Shown here piece by piece: positions 32,725-42,745 of a stretch of DNA of 64,000 nt. The first letter of the stretch is position 1. Every line of letters begins with the position of its first letter. The notes below the pieces were generated by a model. The model searched no databases and had not been told where the DNA came from. It saw only the letters and a program-made list of their open reading frames with translations. The position numbers were made by a program, and so were the translations under genes. The stretch comes from an uncultured Alphaproteobacteria bacterium (GTDB lineage Bacteria; Pseudomonadota; Alphaproteobacteria; Methylaequorales; Methylaequoraceae): NCBI GenBank assembly GCA_902563305.1, contig CACEWP010000001.1, positions 79,886 to 143,885 of the forward strand, in the 5' to 3' direction.

Positions 32725-35052
32725 ATGGTAGACAATAACGACAATAAGAATAACCTATCTGGAAAATTACAGCTAAAAAAAACAATAAATGCTGGTCAAA
32801 TAAAACAAAGCTTTTCCCACGGTCGAAGCAGATCTGTTTCAGTAGAAGTTAAAAAGAAAAGATCATTAACTGGTTTCTCGAAAGATCAAAAAATTGAGCA
32901 ACCTAAGTCTCTAGATACAAATTTGTCCCAGACAGATCATTCCGAGAGAAAAGCTTCGTCAAAAACAACTGAAAAAAAAATAGAAACTGAAGTTCAAAAC
33001 GAGAAAATAGAAAAAAAATCTACAAAAAAAAATATAACAAAAAATTTTAATGAGGCAAAAATAAATAATGAAACAAACAATGAAACAGTTGAGAAACCAA
33101 AACAACCAAAGTTTGTCAAATCTCCTAAGAGTTTTGAAAATAGAAGGCAAGGAAAACTTACTATTTCACAAGCATTAGATGATGATAATGAAAAAGTAAG
33201 ATCTCTTGCTGCCATAAAAAGAGCTAGAGAAAAAGCTAAGCTAAGAAATGTAATTAAATCAGAAAATAAAGAAAATCTTGAATCTAAGGAAAAGAAAAAA
33301 AAAGAAATTATTATTCCTGATGTAATAACCGTTAACGAGCTTGCATCAAGATTAGCAGAGAAGTCATCCAACCTGATCAAATCTTTAATGAAACTCGGAG
33401 TGATGGCTACAATAAACCAGACTATTGATAGTGATACTGCTGAATTGTTAGTAATGGAGTTTGGTCATATACCAAAAAGAGTCAGTGAATCTGATGTTGA
33501 GGTTGGTTTGAGTGGACCTACTGATAATGAAGTAGACCTTAAAATAAGACCCCCAGTAGTTACAGTGATGGGTCATGTTGATCATGGAAAAACCTCACTT
33601 CTTGACGTTATTAGAGAAAAAAAAGTTGCTGCCACAGAGGCAGGGGGTATAACACAACACATTGGATCTTACATAGTTGAGGCAAAAAAAAATCAAATGA
33701 TAACTTTCATTGATACACCTGGTCATGCCGCTTTTAGTCAAATGAGAGCCAGAGGATCAAATATAACAGATGTTATTGTATTAGTTGTTGCTGCTGATGA
33801 TAGCGTAAATGAGCAGACTATTGAAGCAATAAGCCATGCAAAGGCATCCGGATGCCCAATTATTGTAGCGGTTAATAAGATAGATCTTCCCACAGCCAAC
33901 CCCCAAAAAGTCGAGTCCGATCTAATGAAACATGAAATCATTAGCGAAAAGATGGGGGGACAGAATGTTTTTGTTAATGTGTCTGCTAAAACCAAGGTCG
34001 GGATAGATGAATTATTAGACTCGATATTACTTCAGTCTGAAATTCTTGAATTAAAGGCCAACCCAAATAGGAGCGCAGAGGGAACCGTTATTGAATCCAA
34101 GATTGAGAAAGGTAAGGGTACAGTAGTTTCTGTTTTAATACAAAACGGCTCTCTGAAGGTTGGAGATGTTGCTGTAATTGGAAAAGAATGGGGAAAAGTA
34201 AGGGCAATGTATAACGATTCTGCTGAAAAAATTAATGTTGCTTTACCAAGTTTTCCAGTGGAACTTCAAGGCCTTTCTGGCACACCAGATTCCGGTGATA
34301 AATTAGTGGTTGTTGAAAATGAATCAAGAGCAAGAGAGGTCACTCAATATAGATCAAGGATGAAAAGAATTGAGGAAAACTCTTCGATTAAAAGAGTCTC
34401 TATAGACCAAATGATTGAAAGCGCGTCTCAGGATGAAAAAAGAATAATCTCAATTATTATAAAAGCTGATGTTCATGGATCGAAAGAAGCAATTGAGCAG
34501 AGTTTAAATAAAATGAATTCAGATAAGGTTACAATGAAAATAATTCATACAGCTGTTGGTGAGATTAACGAATCAGATGTAACCCTTGCAATTGCATCAA
34601 AAGCAAGAATATTTGGTTTTAATGTCAAAGCCAATTCACAAGCAAAAACATTATCAAAAAGAGAAGGAATTAGAATCAGTTATTTCTCAATAATTTATGA
34701 AGTACTTGATGAAGCTCAAAAAATAGTTGAGGGTTTAGATAAAGATGTAGAAGTTGAGACTCAAATTGGTAAAGCAATGATAAAACAAGTTTTTGAACTT
34801 TCCGATTCAAACAAAGTTGCAGGATGTGTAATTGAAGAAGGCAAAGTTACTTCAAGGTCATTCGTTAAAATTATAAGAGATGAGAAGTTAATTCATGAAT
34901 GTGAAATTTCAAGCCTAAGAAGAGAAAAGAATCAAGTTAAAGAAGTCTCTAGTGGCCTAGAATGTGGTATTGTTCTTTCAAAGTTCAATGAGGTTGTAGA
35001 AAACGACAGGCTTGAATTTTATGTGAGAGAGAAAGATGAAAAAAAATCTTAG
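32725..35052 (+). CDS. infB: translation initiation factor IF-2
   Basis: A 775-residue GTPase. A charged, low-complexity N-terminal region precedes an IF2_N segment (VITVNELASRLAEKSS) and the G domain with GHVDHGKTS near residue 283, DTPGHAAF and NKIDLP. C-terminal domains bind fMet-tRNA. It brings initiator tRNA to the 30S subunit. It overlaps rbfA by 17 bp. Confidence 0.97.
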   Translation: MVDNNDNKNNLSGKLQLKKTINAGQIKQSFSHGRSRSVSVEVKKKRSLTGFSKDQKIEQPKSLDTNLSQTDHSERKASSKTTEKKIETEVQNEKIEKKSTKKNITKNFNEAKINNETNNETVEKPKQPKFVKSPKSFENRRQGKLTISQALDDDNEKVRSLAAIKRAREKAKLRNVIKSENKENLESKEKKKKEIIIPDVITVNELASRLAEKSSNLIKSLMKLGVMATINQTIDSDTAELLVMEFGHIPKRVSESDVEVGLSGPTDNEVDLKIRPPVVTVMGHVDHGKTSLLDVIREKKVAATEAGGITQHIGSYIVEAKKNQMITFIDTPGHAAFSQMRARGSNITDVIVLVVAADDSVNEQTIEAISHAKASGCPIIVAVNKIDLPTANPQKVESDLMKHEIISEKMGGQNVFVNVSAKTKVGIDELLDSILLQSEILELKANPNRSAEGTVIESKIEKGKGTVVSVLIQNGSLKVGDVAVIGKEWGKVRAMYNDSAEKINVALPSFPVELQGLSGTPDSGDKLVVVENESRAREVTQYRSRMKRIEENSSIKRVSIDQMIESASQDEKRIISIIIKADVHGSKEAIEQSLNKMNSDKVTMKIIHTAVGEINESDVTLAIASKARIFGFNVKANSQAKTLSKREGIRISYFSIIYEVLDEAQKIVEGLDKDVEVETQIGKAMIKQVFELSDSNKVAGCVIEEGKVTSRSFVKIIRDEKLIHECEISSLRREKNQVKEVSSGLECGIVLSKFNEVVENDRLEFYVREKDEKKS

Positions 35053-35389
35053 TTTAGAAAAAATTAAAGAAGAAAGAAAAAAATCTAGAGTCGATAAAAT
35101 TTCATCACTAATAAAGAAAACAATTGCAGAAATTTTGATTCAAATTGACTTTAGCGATTCTCAAGGAAATAATATTTTAATTTTTGTTTCTAATGTAATA
35201 CTTTCATCCGATGGTAAAAGCGCGACGGTTTTTTTAGAAACGATTAATTATACAGAGGGTAAAGATAAAGATATTGTAGAAACTATTAACGAAAAAACGT
35301 CTAAGATTAAAAAAGAATTTTCCAACAGAATAGATCTTAGATACACACCAAGGTTAAAGTTTAAAGTAAATGTACCCATAACCAAATAG
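35036..35389 (+). CDS. rbfA: ribosome-binding factor A
   Basis: A 117-residue KH-type protein, recognised from position between infB and truB and from its pattern: RVDKISSLIKKTIAEIL at the N-terminus, an ILSSDGKSATVFLE strand, and RYTPRLKFKVN near the end. It helps mature the 16S 5' end and the 30S subunit. It starts inside infB and ends 6 bp before truB. Confidence 0.9.
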   Translation: MKKNLSLEKIKEERKKSRVDKISSLIKKTIAEILIQIDFSDSQGNNILIFVSNVILSSDGKSATVFLETINYTEGKDKDIVETINEKTSKIKKEFSNRIDLRYTPRLKFKVNVPITK

Positions 35390-35395
35390 AAATAA

Positions 35396-36292
35396 ATGAA
35401 AAAGAATCAATATAACGGATGGATCTATCTAGATAAACCTCTTGGAATAACATCAAATTTTGCCTTAAATAAAATAAAGAAAATTTTTAAAAACTCTAAA
35501 GCAGGTTTTGTTGGAACTCTTGATCCAATGGCTTCAGGTTTTCTCCCAATCGCTCTAGGCTCAGCTACTAAAGTTATTCCTTATATTGAAAAGGCAAACA
35601 AAGAATATTTGTTTACAATAAAATGGGGTGTGCAAAGTGAAACTGGAGACACCGAAGGTAAAATAATTAAGAGGAAGAAAAAATATCCTTCTGTTAATTC
35701 TATAAAAATGGTTTTAAGAAATTTTGTTGGAAGTTTAAAGCAAAGTCCACATAGATATTCTTCAGTAAAAATAAATGGTTTAAGAGCATATCAGCTTGCT
35801 AGGAAAAATATACCATTCGATACTAAGAAAAAGGACATTTATATTCATGATATAAAGCTATTGAATAGTATTTCCGACGATTGTGCATGTTTTTACATTA
35901 AGTGTAGTGCGGGAACTTATATAAGAAGTTTATGCGAAAGTTTGGCCTACTCGCTTGATACTTTTGGTTTGGTTACTGAACTGAGAAGAATCGGTTTTGG
36001 GGATTTTAATAAAAAACTAATTTCACTGGATTATTTATTAAGTTTGGTGCATAGTGATCAGCTTAATAAGCTTGTATATCCAATTGATGACGTTTTCAAT
36101 AAAACTAACAAAATTTATTTGGATAGTAAGCAGGTTAAAAAAGTTTTAACCGGCAGTTTTATAGAGATGAATGACAATCACGTTGAAACAGTAAAAGATA
36201 AAATGGTTTTTGCGAAACATGAAAATGATATTGTTGCCTTAGGCTTGATAAAAGAGAGTAATTTTCACCCAAAAAAGTTGTTAATTACATGA
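35396..36292 (+). CDS. truB: tRNA pseudouridine-55 synthase TruB
   Basis: A 298-residue pseudouridine synthase with the catalytic Asp in VGTLDPMASGFLPIALG and the family opening GWIYLDKPLGITSN. It also has the GTYIRSL segment. It makes pseudouridine 55 in the T-loop of tRNA. A 54-bp gap to rpsO contains the 11-bp palindrome CTAGAATCTAG (36326-36336). Confidence 0.96.
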   Translation: MKKNQYNGWIYLDKPLGITSNFALNKIKKIFKNSKAGFVGTLDPMASGFLPIALGSATKVIPYIEKANKEYLFTIKWGVQSETGDTEGKIIKRKKKYPSVNSIKMVLRNFVGSLKQSPHRYSSVKINGLRAYQLARKNIPFDTKKKDIYIHDIKLLNSISDDCACFYIKCSAGTYIRSLCESLAYSLDTFGLVTELRRIGFGDFNKKLISLDYLLSLVHSDQLNKLVYPIDDVFNKTNKIYLDSKQVKKVLTGSFIEMNDNHVETVKDKMVFAKHENDIVALGLIKESNFHPKKLLIT

Positions 36293-36346
36293 ATCCAATC
36301 ATATGTTATAACTTGTATATAGATACTAGAATCTAGGAAATTTAGA

Positions 36347-36598
36347 ATGGATAAAACTTTAAAAAATAAAAATGAAAATAAAAAAGAAAATGTTGGAAGT
36401 AGCGAAAGTCAAATTTCAATATTTTCAGAAAGAATTAAGAATTTAACTGAACATTTAAAATCTAACAAAAAAGATCATAACACTAGAAGAGGTTTGATGA
36501 AGCTTGTAGGAAAGAGAAAAAAACTTTTGAGCTATGTAAAAAGCAAAAGCAATGAAAGATACGAGTCAATTATAAAGTCTCTAGGTCTAAGACGTTAG
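36347..36598 (+). CDS. rpsO: 30S ribosomal protein S15
   Basis: An 83-residue protein, slightly shorter than usual at the N-terminus. Family core is present: SESQISIFSERIKNLTEHLK, DHNTRRGLMKLVGKRKKLL and the ending SLGLRR. It binds 16S rRNA in the central domain. The leader has a small palindrome at 36326-36336 that might belong to the S15 autoregulation known in other bacteria. Confidence 0.95.
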   Translation: MDKTLKNKNENKKENVGSSESQISIFSERIKNLTEHLKSNKKDHNTRRGLMKLVGKRKKLLSYVKSKSNERYESIIKSLGLRR

Positions 36599-36618
36599 GC
36601 AAATTAAGGAGATAAATA

Positions 36619-38688
36619 ATGTTTAATATTTCATCCGTTGAGCTGGACTGGAAAGGCTTAACTTTAAAATTAGAAACAGGTATGATTGCTCGTCAAGCTG
36701 ATGGCGCAGTGAAATGCAGTATAGGGGGGACTGTAGTACTATGTACAGTTTCAGCCTCTCGTGAATCGGATAATTCAAACGATTTTTTCCCTCTATCAGT
36801 TCACTACATTGAAAAGTCATATTCGGCAGGTAAAATTCCTGGGGGGTTTTTTAAAAGAGAAGGGAGGCCATCTGAAAATGAAATACTTACCTCGAGACTT
36901 ATAGATCGGCCAATTCGACCCTTATTTCACGACGATTTTAAAAATGAAACTCAAGTTATTTGTACTGTAATAAATTATGATGGTGAGAATGATCCGTCCG
37001 TATGTGCAATGATTGGTGCGTCTGCTGCGATTACAATTTCAGGTTTACCTTTTCTTGGGCCTTTGGCATGTGCCAGGGTTGGTTTTATGGATGGTGACTA
37101 CATTCTTAATCCGACAAAAGACGAATTGAGAGATAGTGAGTTAGACTTAGTAGTTGCTGGTACAAGAGATGGTGTATTAATGGTAGAATCCGAAGCTAAT
37201 GAACTTGATGAAAAAATCATGTTGGGCGCAGTCCAATTTGGATTCAAAGAGTCTCAGGCAGTAATTGATGCAATCATTGAATTAGCAGAGAAATCTGCTA
37301 AAGAATCTTGGCCAATAGAAGAGAAACAAAAACTTAAGTTTATTGATGAATTAAGGAATTTGACTCAAAAAGAACTTAACCCTATTTATAAGATCAAAGA
37401 GAAAAAGAAAAGAAATGAATCTTTAAATGAGGCACGAAAAAAGATCGTAGAAAAGTTTAATGATAGCATTGAAGATGAAATAATACTTAAGGACGAGATT
37501 AAGAAGATTGAGAAAGAATTAGTGAGATCTTCTATAGTTAGTTCACATAAGAGAATAGATGGTAGAGGGCTCGACGATGTAAGGGATATAGATTGTAGAG
37601 TTGACTTGCTTGAAAACGTTCATGGGAGTGCACTTTTTACAAGAGGAGAAACTCAAGCGTTAGTAACTACAACTCTAGGAACAACTTCAGATGAACAAAT
37701 GCTTGACGGATTAGATGGAGACTCCAGAGAAAAATTTATGTTGCATTACAACTTTCCCCCTTTTTCAGTCAATGAGGTTGGAAGAATTGGATCGACTGGG
37801 AGAAGAGAGGTTGGGCATGGAAAACTTGCATGGAGGGCTATTAACCCAATATTAAGAAGGTCTAAGGATTTTCCATATACAGTAAGAGTGGTCTCAGAGA
37901 TAACTGAATCTAATGGTTCATCATCAATGGCGACAGTTTGCGGGTCATCATTGGCTTTAATGGACGCGGGTGTTCCACTTGAAAAGCCAATTGCAGGTAT
38001 AGCAATGGGATTAATTAAAGAAGAAAATAAGTTTGTTGTTCTAACTGATATACTTGGAGATGAAGATCATTTAGGAGACATGGACTTTAAGGTCGCTGGA
38101 ACCGAAAAGGGAATTACTTCCTTGCAAATGGATATCAAAGTCGACGGTATTACAGAGAATATTATGAAAGATTCACTATCTAAGGCTCACTCTGCAAGAC
38201 TACATATTTTGAAAGAAATGAATAAGGCACTAGATAAGTCTCGAACTGGAACCAAATCAAATGCACCACAGATTGAGAAGATAAAGATTGATAAATCAAA
38301 AATAAGAGAAGTTATAGGATCTGGGGGGAAGGTTATTAAGGATATTTGTGAGAAGTCTGGAGCTAAGGTAGAAATAGACGATGATGGTTTAATTACAATC
38401 TTTGCATCAAAGTCTAGCGAAGGTAAAATTGCAGCTAGTATGATAAACGATATTGTAGCTGAACCGGAGGTTGGAAAGATATATGAAGGTAAGGTTGTAA
38501 AAACTACTGACTTTGGAGCTTTTGTAAATTTCATGGGAAGTAGAGACGGCTTGGTTCATATAAGTCAATTAAAAGATGAGAGGGTTGAAAAAACAACTGA
38601 TGTAGTTAAAGAGGGTGATCAAGTAAAAGTGAAAGTTATTGGAGTTGATGACCGAGGAAAGGTAAAGTTAAGCATTAAAGACGTTTAA
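36619..38688 (+). CDS. pnp: polynucleotide phosphorylase
   Basis: A 689-residue 3'-5' exoribonuclease that uses phosphate. It has two RNase PH domains ([15 protein letters not shown]; later [16 protein letters not shown]), a KH domain ([15 protein letters not shown]) and an S1 domain ([15 protein letters not shown]). An AAGGAG ribosome site precedes the ATG. The S1 domain ends shortly after its core, so the protein is a little short at the C-terminus. Confidence 0.97.
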   Translation: MFNISSVELDWKGLTLKLETGMIARQADGAVKCSIGGTVVLCTVSASRESDNSNDFFPLSVHYIEKSYSAGKIPGGFFKREGRPSENEILTSRLIDRPIRPLFHDDFKNETQVICTVINYDGENDPSVCAMIGASAAITISGLPFLGPLACARVGFMDGDYILNPTKDELRDSELDLVVAGTRDGVLMVESEANELDEKIMLGAVQFGFKESQAVIDAIIELAEKSAKESWPIEEKQKLKFIDELRNLTQKELNPIYKIKEKKKRNESLNEARKKIVEKFNDSIEDEIILKDEIKKIEKELVRSSIVSSHKRIDGRGLDDVRDIDCRVDLLENVHGSALFTRGETQALVTTTLGTTSDEQMLDGLDGDSREKFMLHYNFPPFSVNEVGRIGSTGRREVGHGKLAWRAINPILRRSKDFPYTVRVVSEITESNGSSSMATVCGSSLALMDAGVPLEKPIAGIAMGLIKEENKFVVLTDILGDEDHLGDMDFKVAGTEKGITSLQMDIKVDGITENIMKDSLSKAHSARLHILKEMNKALDKSRTGTKSNAPQIEKIKIDKSKIREVIGSGGKVIKDICEKSGAKVEIDDDGLITIFASKSSEGKIAASMINDIVAEPEVGKIYEGKVVKTTDFGAFVNFMGSRDGLVHISQLKDERVEKTTDVVKEGDQVKVKVIGVDDRGKVKLSIKDV

Positions 38689-38690
38689 TC

Positions 38691-40091
38691 ATGAAAAATA
38701 TTGATTCAATGATACTATCTGGAAAAGAGTCACTTCCACTTATAGAGGGTGGTAAAGGGATTGCTGTTTCAAGTGGTGAAAGCTCTGGTGCATGGGCAAA
38801 AGCTGGAGGTGTTGGAACTTTTTCTGGGGTGAATGCTGATTCGTATGATGAACAGGGTAATTTGATACCACAGATATATAAAGAAAAAACTAGATCAGGA
38901 AGACACAAAGAATTAATTAACTTTTCAGTTTCAGGAGCAGTTGAACAAGCAAAAATTGCCAGAGATATTGCTGGTGAAAAGGCACCGATTCATATAAATA
39001 TTTTGTGGGAAATGGCAGCCGCTGAAGAAATATTGACTAGAACTTTAGAACAAGCAAGTAACATAATTGATGGTGTTACCTGTGGTGCTGGAATGCCTTA
39101 TAAATTATCAGAAATTGCAGCAAGATTTGGGATCTATTATTATCCAATCGTTTCTTCCGCAAGGGCCTTTAATGCTCTTTGGAAGAGGTCCTATAGAAAA
39201 ACGTCAGATTTTCTTGGTGGTGTTGTATATGAAGATCCATGGCTTGCTGGAGGACATAATGGTTTATCTAATAGTGAGAACCCTTTAAAGCCACAACCCC
39301 CATACCCTAGAGTTAGAGAGCTTAGAAAGCTAATGAATCAATTCGATCTTCAAGATACTCCAATTATAATGGCGGGCGGAGTGTGGAATCTTTCTGAGTG
39401 GGAAGATTGGATAGACAACCCGGAGATTGGTAAGATAGCATTTCAATTTGGAACTAGACCTTTATTAACCCAAGAGAGTCCAATTCCAGATACTTGGAAA
39501 AAAAGGCTTCTTTCTATAAAAAAAGGGGAAGTCAGTCTTCATAGGTTTAGCCCAACAGGTTTTTATTCTTCAGCAGTTAAGAACAATTTTCTAATTGAAC
39601 TTGAAGAGAGATCAAGGAGACAAACGCCATTCCTCAAAGAACAGACAATTGAGTTTAATGAAAAAATTGAGATTGGGCCAAGAAAAAGAACTTTTTATGT
39701 AAAACATTCTGATAAATCTAAAATAATGGAGTGGATTAAAAAAGGTTTTTCAAAACCAATGACAACTCCAAATGACACTTTGATCTGGGTTACTATTAAA
39801 AAAGCAAGTCAAATTGTGAAAGATCAAATTGATTGTATGGGCTGTCTCTCTCAATGTCTTTTTAGTAATTGGTCTCAAGGTGATAAAGGGACTACTGGTA
39901 AAAAAGCTGATCCAAGATCTTTTTGTATTCAAAAAACTCTTCAAAAAATAAGTCATGGAATTTCAAACCTTGAAAATGAGCTTATGTTTGCAGGTCACTC
40001 AGTTTATAGGTTTGCGCTTGATCCTTTTTACAAAGGGGGGTTCATTCCTAGAGTAAATCAATTAGTTGACAGAATCATGAAGGGATTATAG
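38691..40091 (+). CDS. nitronate monooxygenase-like flavoprotein with a C-terminal Cys motif
   Basis: A 466-residue TIM-barrel flavoprotein of the 2-nitropropane dioxygenase family (GAWAKAGGVGTFSG; PIIMAGGVWN; IAFQFGTRPLL). The family is FMN-dependent and oxidises nitronates, but many members have other roles. It is longer than the common 320-350-residue form. The C-terminal 120 residues hold CMGCLSQC (C-x2-C-x3-C) and one more Cys at about residue 424, a possible metal or Fe-S site. It starts 2 bp after pnp. Confidence 0.8.
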   Translation: MKNIDSMILSGKESLPLIEGGKGIAVSSGESSGAWAKAGGVGTFSGVNADSYDEQGNLIPQIYKEKTRSGRHKELINFSVSGAVEQAKIARDIAGEKAPIHINILWEMAAAEEILTRTLEQASNIIDGVTCGAGMPYKLSEIAARFGIYYYPIVSSARAFNALWKRSYRKTSDFLGGVVYEDPWLAGGHNGLSNSENPLKPQPPYPRVRELRKLMNQFDLQDTPIIMAGGVWNLSEWEDWIDNPEIGKIAFQFGTRPLLTQESPIPDTWKKRLLSIKKGEVSLHRFSPTGFYSSAVKNNFLIELEERSRRQTPFLKEQTIEFNEKIEIGPRKRTFYVKHSDKSKIMEWIKKGFSKPMTTPNDTLIWVTIKKASQIVKDQIDCMGCLSQCLFSNWSQGDKGTTGKKADPRSFCIQKTLQKISHGISNLENELMFAGHSVYRFALDPFYKGGFIPRVNQLVDRIMKGL

Positions 40092-40109
40092 TTTGAAATG
40101 GGATATTAA

Positions 40110-40523
40110 ATGGTTAAAAATCACTATATAGAAAATGCTTTAGAGATGTTAAAAGAATCACCTTTGAAGCTAACGGAACAAAGAGTGTGTATGATAAACA
40201 TTCTTTTTAAAAATGGTGCATCCCATTTTACCGCTGAAGAAATCTATAATGAGGCAAATAAAAAAAGATTGAAAATATCATTGGCTACTATTTACAATTG
40301 CTTAAATCAATTTAAAGAAAATGGCATAATTAAGGCAGTAAAAGTTTCAAGTGATAAAATTTACTTTGATACAAATTTAAAAGAGCATCATCATTTTTTC
40401 TGTCAAGAATCTGAAAAATTAACAGATATTAAGACTGACCACGTAAAGATTTCAAAGCTCCCAAAACTTCCCAAAGGAAAAAGGCTTAAATCAATAGAAG
40501 TTATAATAAATATAACAAAGTAG
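40110..40523 (+). CDS. irr: Irr-type Fur-family iron response regulator
   Basis: A 137-residue Fur-fold protein with winged helix LTEQRVCMINILFKNGASHFTAEEI and SLATIYNCLNQFKENG, and the Irr hallmark EHHHFFC-type histidine cluster. Irr senses heme status and controls iron and heme genes in alphaproteobacteria. It follows the flavoprotein by 18 bp. It converges with the SH3 gene. Confidence 0.85.
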   Translation: MVKNHYIENALEMLKESPLKLTEQRVCMINILFKNGASHFTAEEIYNEANKKRLKISLATIYNCLNQFKENGIIKAVKVSSDKIYFDTNLKEHHHFFCQESEKLTDIKTDHVKISKLPKLPKGKRLKSIEVIINITK

Positions 40524-40545
40524 TTTACAACTTTTAAACGTAGAA

Positions 40546-41016
40546 CTATTTTCCCCAAAGATGTTTTTTTAGAATCCAGCCTTCAATTTCTCCTTTCTTT
40601 ATAAAACACCAATCATTGACGCATCTATCATTTTCTAGAATCAAGTTTTTTTTAACCTTAGCTATTTTTTTAGATTTAGCATTTGGAAATTTATAAATAA
40701 ATTCTTCTAAGGCAACAACAATTACAAAATCTTTTTCAGACAATTGTGAATTGGAGATCCAACCATTAATTCCGCTAATATCGGTTATTTTTTTCCAATT
40801 ACCAAATTCTTCTAAAATCTTCAATGGGTAACCTTTTATTAATATTTTGTAAATTATCAGATGATTCAAGCCAGGACCATTTCTGACATTCACTTCACTA
40901 TATTTAGTTGTTAAAATATTTTTTTTTGTTTCAGTCGAAGCAAGTTTTGGTGATATATTTATTGTGAATAGTGTATAGAAAATTAAAAAAATTGGGAATA
41001 TGGTTCGAAAAAACAT
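40546..41016 (-). CDS. exported SH3-domain protein
   Basis: A 156-residue protein. Signal peptide MFFRTIFPIFLIFYTLFTIN is followed by a bacterial SH3 domain (SEVNVRNGPGLNHLIIYKIL, then GINGWISNSQL) and a second, weaker SH3-like half ending GWILKKHLWG. Such modules bind cell-wall material. The start at 41016 is chosen because the signal peptide begins there; a longer frame reaches 41094. That start lies 17 bp inside the divergent dehydrogenase gene. Confidence 0.78.
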   Translation of the reverse strand: MFFRTIFPIFLIFYTLFTINISPKLASTETKKNILTTKYSEVNVRNGPGLNHLIIYKILIKGYPLKILEEFGNWKKITDISGINGWISNSQLSEKDFVIVVALEEFIYKFPNAKSKKIAKVKKNLILENDRCVNDWCFIKKGEIEGWILKKHLWGK

Positions 41017-41986
41017 TGTTATTCTGATTACTAGAAAATTACCAGAAAAGATAGAAAAAAAATTAAAAGAAGATTTTAATGTTTTAAGTAACAAAACTGA
41101 TAGAAAACTATCTTACAACGAATTAAAGAAGAAGATTGCCGACGTTGATATTTTGATACCCTGTGTGAGTGATACAATAGATGCATCAATAATTAAATCT
41201 GGGAAAAAGTTAAGATTAATTGCAAATTTTGGAAATGGTGTAGATAATTTGGATCTTGTTACAGCAAAAGAAGAAAATGTTTTGGTAACAAATACTCCAG
41301 ATGTACTGACAGAGGACACTGCAGATTTGGTTCTAACAATGATTCTTATGATTAGCAGAAAGGTCATTGAGGCGCAAAAAAAATTAATAGGTGGTAAATG
41401 GTCTGGGTGGGGGCCAAGTGAGACGTTGGGTCAAAGAATAAAAGGGAAGAATGTTGGAATAATCGGAATGGGAAGAATTGGAAGAGCTGTTGCTAATAGG
41501 CTAAATATTCTTGGTGTAAACATTTTGTACCATAATAGAAAACGTCTGAGTAAAACTCTTGAAAGGGTTCATAAAGCAAAATATTTTGACAATTTAGATT
41601 TGATGATTTCAAAATCTGATATTATTAGTATTCATTGTCCATATACCCCTGAGACATTTCATTTAATGTCAAAAAAAAGACTAAATTTACTAAAAAAGAA
41701 TTGTATTATAATTAATACTTCAAGAGGAGAAATAATTGATGAACAGGCCCTTGCAAACCTGCTTTTTCAAAAAAAAATAGGTGGTGCTGGTCTTGATGTA
41801 TTTGAGCATGAACCTGAAATAACTCAGAAGCTCTTTGAATCCAATAATGTTATCTTATTACCTCATATAAGTTCAGCGACTTTTGAAAGTAGGATCGCAA
41901 TGGGAGACAGAGTGGTAAAAAATGTTAAATCATTTGTAAATGGAAAGGTTCCTCCAGATTTAGTTGATAAGCAATATGACGAATAG
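41000..41986 (+). CDS. D-2-hydroxyacid dehydrogenase (glyoxylate/hydroxypyruvate reductase type)
   Basis: A 328-residue NAD(P)-dependent enzyme. The Rossmann motif is GIIGMGRIGRAVANRL, the substrate loop contains NFGNGVDNLDL, and the catalytic segments are NTSRGEIIDE, the GLDVFEHEP Glu and LLPHISSAT His. Substrate is probably glyoxylate or hydroxypyruvate; not decided by sequence. Its 5' end overlaps the start of the divergent SH3 gene, so neither has a gene-free promoter. Confidence 0.88.
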   Translation: MVRKNIVILITRKLPEKIEKKLKEDFNVLSNKTDRKLSYNELKKKIADVDILIPCVSDTIDASIIKSGKKLRLIANFGNGVDNLDLVTAKEENVLVTNTPDVLTEDTADLVLTMILMISRKVIEAQKKLIGGKWSGWGPSETLGQRIKGKNVGIIGMGRIGRAVANRLNILGVNILYHNRKRLSKTLERVHKAKYFDNLDLMISKSDIISIHCPYTPETFHLMSKKRLNLLKKNCIIINTSRGEIIDEQALANLLFQKKIGGAGLDVFEHEPEITQKLFESNNVILLPHISSATFESRIAMGDRVVKNVKSFVNGKVPPDLVDKQYDE

Positions 41987-41992
41987 TCTATT

Positions 41993-42745
41993 TTAGTCGC
42001 ATTCAGAGCATTTTTTATTTTTTGTAATTTTTATTTTTTTTAAATCTAAGTTTAAACAGTCAAATAAGATTAGTTCTTTAAAGTTACCTTTTAGCTTTAA
42101 TATAAAGTTAATAGCGAGATTGGCCTGGATTAGCCCTCCAAGTCCAGCAACAGGTGCAATAATACCCATTTCGTCGCAGCTCATAGCAGTATCTTTTTTT
42201 AGTTCTGGAAAGATACATTTATAACACGGGTTATCCTGTTTGCTCCATGAAGATGTCATAAAGGCTTGTAATTCAAAATTCTGAAGAGCGGCAGAAATTA
42301 ATATTTTTTTCTCAAGATGGCAAAATCTATTTATAACTAGTCTTGACTCATAATTATCAGTACAATCCAATACAATTTTATCTTTGCCAACAAATCTTTT
42401 TATATTTTTAGAAGTAACCTTTTTTTTAAAATAAACAATTTTAATAGAATTATTTATAGATTTAATTTTTTCGGAGAGAACTACGCTTTTACTTTTTCCT
42501 ATGTCTTTTTCAGTGAATAATGTTTGACGATTGAGATTACTCAAAGATACTTTATCATCATCAATTAAGGTAAGACTTCCTACCCCACTCATCGATAAAT
42601 ATTGAGCTGCAGAGGTTCCAAGACCTCCACAACCAATTACCGAGACTGATGAATTAAAAATTTTTTTTTGTCCTGAAATTCCTATTTGTTCCATCATAAT
42701 TTGTCTTGAATATTTTTCCATCAGGTATTGTTCTCTTTTATTCAT
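41993..42745 (-). CDS. moeB: MoeB/ThiF-type adenylyltransferase
   Basis: A 250-residue E1-like enzyme that adenylates the C-terminal glycine of a ThiS/MoaD-type sulfur carrier. Features: YSRQIMMEQIGISGQKK, nucleotide loop VIGCGGLGTSAAQYL, DNLNRQ-type arginine segment SNLNRQTLF, and zinc cysteines CYKC and CSEC. Whether its partner serves thiamine, molybdopterin or cysteine synthesis is open. It overlaps cysK by 8 bp in the same direction. Confidence 0.88.
   Translation of the reverse strand: MNKREQYLMEKYSRQIMMEQIGISGQKKIFNSSVSVIGCGGLGTSAAQYLSMSGVGSLTLIDDDKVSLSNLNRQTLFTEKDIGKSKSVVLSEKIKSINNSIKIVYFKKKVTSKNIKRFVGKDKIVLDCTDNYESRLVINRFCHLEKKILISAALQNFELQAFMTSSWSKQDNPCYKCIFPELKKDTAMSCDEMGIIAPVAGLGGLIQANLAINFILKLKGNFKELILFDCLNLDLKKIKITKNKKCSECD

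Noticed and set aside
32994..33380. Minus-strand frame of 128 codons within infB
   Set aside because: It mirrors the low-complexity, lysine-rich N-terminal region of IF-2 and has no start signals.
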